From positions 62,001 through 126,000 of the forward strand of contig JAIXZA010000144.1 in assembly GCA_027489965.1 (NCBI GenBank): a stretch of 64,000 nt of DNA, written 5' to 3'. The position numbers and the translations under genes were made by a program. The notes under the pieces are model-generated. The model did no database searches and was not told where the DNA came from. It worked only from the letters and a program-made list of their open reading frames with translations. This stretch comes from Verrucomicrobiaceae bacterium. Its GTDB lineage: Bacteria > Verrucomicrobiota > Verrucomicrobiia > Verrucomicrobiales > Verrucomicrobiaceae. Below are positions 62,031 through 64,000 of the stretch, in pieces (the first letter of the stretch is position 1; each line of letters begins with the position of its first letter).

Positions 62031-62656
62031 GAGCGTGGCAGGGATATGGAGCCGAGTTGGCCTTCGAGACCGGGCTGGGTGGAGTCAGCAGGTTGGATGA
62101 TTCGGGAAATGTCGAGCCGGACTGCCTCTTTCACTCGCGGCAGCCGCACTTGGAAAGTCACAGGTCCTGCTACGGTATATTCGACAGGTTTGTCAGAGCC
62201 CGACTTTGGGTCAATCACAGCACAGAGGTGATCCGGTGCTGGCAGCAGTTCTTCGGCCAAAACGACATTGTTTTCAGACATCAGTCGGCAGCGTAGCATC
62301 CCAGACCATTCCTCTGGCTTGCGCCGAGGTTTGGAAAAATCACCCTCAATGTCCTGTGCTTCCAGAAACGACAGCTTGCCCTGATCGAGGCTCAGCATGT
62401 AAGCCCGCTTGAATCGCGGTCCTGCCTGGCTGTCATTCTGAGGCATTATTCGTTCAGGCTCAGATGCTGGAACAATTGGAACATCCTTCACAGACAAAGT
62501 TGGTTTCATGCTTACCTTGGCCGCAGATTCGGATTCTGAAAGAATCTTTGCCGTTGATATCTTCTCGCTCTCTGCAGAGTTCGTTAGCTGCAGCTCCCAC
62601 CAAGCTAGTAAACCAGCCAGTAGGCAGAAGATCATAATCAGCCAAGGTCGCCGCAT
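62027..62656 (-). CDS. Membrane-anchored protein of unknown function, coupled to the M64 peptidase
   Basis: 209 residues. A single N-terminal hydrophobic helix (about 5-22) and a polar Ser/Glu/Lys linker (about 28-75) precede a small beta-rich domain (about 80-209) with LSLDQGKLSFLEAQDIEGDF and AGPVTFQVRLPRVKEAVRLDIS. The stop overlaps the peptidase start by 4 nt (ATGA), so stoichiometric translation is likely. It might present or guide the peptidase during export; this is inference. No known family recognised. Confidence 0.75.
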   Translation of the reverse strand: MRRPWLIMIFCLLAGLLAWWELQLTNSAESEKISTAKILSESESAAKVSMKPTLSVKDVPIVPASEPERIMPQNDSQAGPRFKRAYMLSLDQGKLSFLEAQDIEGDFSKPRRKPEEWSGMLRCRLMSENNVVLAEELLPAPDHLCAVIDPKSGSDKPVEYTVAGPVTFQVRLPRVKEAVRLDISRIIQPADSTQPGLEGQLGSISLPRS

Positions 62657-62832
62657 GAGTCGCAGATTGCCACAACGGGTTTGATTTTACCAGCGGTAAG
62701 GAATCCTATTTCGAGATCAATTCTCGCTGAATGATAATGTGGATCACAAAAACACCATCAGTAGCTGCATTCAGACGAGCATCGAATCCGTGTAGGCCGT
62801 TAGAGTCTTCTTGCCTTTGCCGTATCTCTCTC

Positions 62833-64000
62833 ATGCGCTGCTCCACATTCGTCCCCTTGGTTCTATCCGTCGCATCGGCCCTGACAGCTCAGCCGGTCAC
62901 TCAAAAAGTGGATCTTCTGGAGGTCATCAAGTCCGGCAATGTCGAGCACCACGTGAATCCGAAAATGGATTTCCATGATGATCCCAAAGACATCTGGACC
63001 TTTGCCAAGGACGGCAGCTTCAACATCTCCGGCCGCGGCTACGGCTATGTGGCCACAAAGGAAAACTACCGCGACTACCATCTCGTCCTTGAATTCAAAT
63101 GGGGCACGAAGACTTGGGGTGCGCGCGAAAAGAAGGCCAAGGACAACGGCATCCTCCTCCACGCCTACGGCCCGCACGGTGCCTACAGCGACACCTGGAT
63201 GGCCAGCATCGAGGCGCAGATCATCGAGGGCGGCGTGGGTGACATCTTGGTGCTCTCGCCGAAGCTCGCGGATGGCACGGAGCTGACGACTTCGCTCTCC
63301 GCCGAGTTCGTGCTCGACCGTGATCAGGAGAAAATCTGGAAACAAGGCTCCCCACGCCAAACCGTCACCAAAGGCCGCATCAACTGGCGTGGCCGCGACG
63401 AGGACTGGAGCGACACCGTGGGCTTCCGTGGCAAAAACGATGTCGAAAGCCCCAGCGGCGAATGGAACCGCCTCGAAGTCATCGCCAAGGGCGACATGCT
63501 GCAATACTTCGTCAACGGCGCGCTCATCAATGAGGCCTTCGATTGCAAACCCGCCGAAGGCAAAATCCTTCTCCAGACCGAGGGCGCGGAGATGATCGTG
63601 CGTCGTTATGAATTGTATCCGCTCGGCGAGTTCCAAGAGAAATGGTCCGCCATCCAGGCCAGCGGCGGCAGCGACATCGGCGCGGTGCGCGATGGTCAAA
63701 GCGAAGCCCTTTCGCCTGAAGAAAGCATGAAGCGCATTCAGCTCGACGGGCCGTATGAAGTGCAACTCGTCGCCGCCGAACCGCTCGTGCTCGATCCCGT
63801 CGAGGCCACCTGGGACGAAAAAGGCCGCATGTTCGTCGCCGACATGCGCGACTACCCGCTCGGCCCGCCAAATCCCGGAGATCCCTGGCTTTCCCGCATC
63901 CAACTCCTCACCGATGAGAACAGCGACGGCCGCATGGACAAAGCCGTGACCTTTGCCGACCACATGGACAATGTGCAGGGCCTGCTGCCTTACGATGGCG
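62833..64000 (+). CDS. DUF1080 domain protein fused to PVC-type dehydrogenase domain, 3' end outside window
   Basis: At least 389 codons from the ATG at 62833, still open at the window end. Signal peptide (MRCSTFVPLVLSVASALTAQ). Residues about 35-280 are a DUF1080 (3-keto-disaccharide hydrolase, concanavalin-like) domain: IWTFAKDGSFNISGRGYGYV, YHLVLEFKWG, NGILLHAYG, IEAQIIEGG, and GEWNRLEVIAKGDMLQYFVN. From about 305 the start of the PVC-type putative membrane-bound dehydrogenase propeller appears (YEVQLVAAEPLVLDPVEATW, MFVADMRDYPLGP), normally followed by HEAT-like and cytochrome-type parts. A glycan-oxidising or -cleaving exported enzyme, as in many PVC genomes. GC content is higher than in neighbouring genes. 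Confidence 0.92.
   Translation, partial: MRCSTFVPLVLSVASALTAQPVTQKVDLLEVIKSGNVEHHVNPKMDFHDDPKDIWTFAKDGSFNISGRGYGYVATKENYRDYHLVLEFKWGTKTWGAREKKAKDNGILLHAYGPHGAYSDTWMASIEAQIIEGGVGDILVLSPKLADGTELTTSLSAEFVLDRDQEKIWKQGSPRQTVTKGRINWRGRDEDWSDTVGFRGKNDVESPSGEWNRLEVIAKGDMLQYFVNGALINEAFDCKPAEGKILLQTEGAEMIVRRYELYPLGEFQEKWSAIQASGGSDIGAVRDGQSEALSPEESMKRIQLDGPYEVQLVAAEPLVLDPVEATWDEKGRMFVADMRDYPLGPPNPGDPWLSRIQLLTDENSDGRMDKAVTFADHMDNVQGLLPYDG

Noticed and set aside
62863-63963. Long minus-strand open frame (366 codons)
   Set aside because: It lies entirely opposite the DUF1080/PVC dehydrogenase gene, which has clear domain motifs and a signal peptide. The opposite frame is His/Ala/Asp-rich without motifs, a usual side effect of GC-rich codon use.

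Overview
The window reads like chromosomal DNA of a free-living Gram-negative bacterium of the Planctomycetes-Verrucomicrobia-Chlamydiae group, most probably a Verrucomicrobium/Prosthecobacter-like member of the Verrucomicrobiota. This is an inference from gene content: Tat-exported DUF1501 and Gfo/Idh/MocA proteins, a sulfatase, a DUF1080 protein fused to a PVC-type dehydrogenase domain, FG-GAP secreted proteins, and lipoproteins and outer-membrane proteins beside RpoN, PriA and LeuC. I saw no rRNA, tRNA, CRISPR array, phage genes or complete insertion sequence.

Layout. 1-10138: a truncated S10 carboxypeptidase, an unusual NYN-RNase/serine-hydrolase fusion, an N-acyl-D-amino-acid deacylase divergent from a DctA-type transporter, a Tat-exported FAD oxidoreductase, an unknown exported protein and priA. 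10139-10653 has no convincing protein gene. It holds a strong plus-strand terminator and a nested set of stems whose G-U pairs point to an unidentified minus-strand RNA. 10654-23142: an SGNH hydrolase, a DUF1501 protein, a coupled MBOAT/SGNH pair for polysaccharide O-acylation, serine hydrolases, a small MITE-like element, pdhA, a Nif3-like protein, a PL14-like lyase, an esterase coupled to a FAD oxidoreductase, and an exonuclease III. 23591-28315: a secreted beta-propeller and a sulfatase.

28449-35685 is the most unusual stretch. Eight plus-strand genes in a row encode exported or membrane proteins: a TMEM43-like protein, a ligand-gated channel of the prokaryotic ionotropic-glutamate-receptor type with a non-canonical pore filter, two paralogous small membrane proteins and four exported proteins of unknown function. 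Facing them is a secreted Asp/Glu-rich protein with a Cys/Gly tail. This is my best candidate for an undescribed system.

37959-52255: an FG-GAP protein, a type II secretion/pilus F-like protein, a galM-unknown-acyP run, an MBL hydrolase, two adjacent genes sharing a TonB-type C-terminal domain, a polysaccharide deacetylase, rpoN, a Tat-exported oxidoreductase, a GNAT enzyme and an AEC transporter. 52330-57326 is a manganese (or iron) uptake unit: outer-membrane protein, binding lipoprotein, ATPase and two permeases on the minus strand, divergent from an mntR-like regulator. Two 14-bp palindromes in the shared intergenic region are likely operators. 57401-64000: a lone leuC, a large secreted M64-type metallopeptidase coupled to a small anchored partner, and the start of a DUF1080/PVC dehydrogenase gene that runs off the window.

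Start sites were moved inward from the longest reading frame wherever a signal peptide, domain start, ATG or overlap with a neighbour favoured it. Such choices are stated for each gene.
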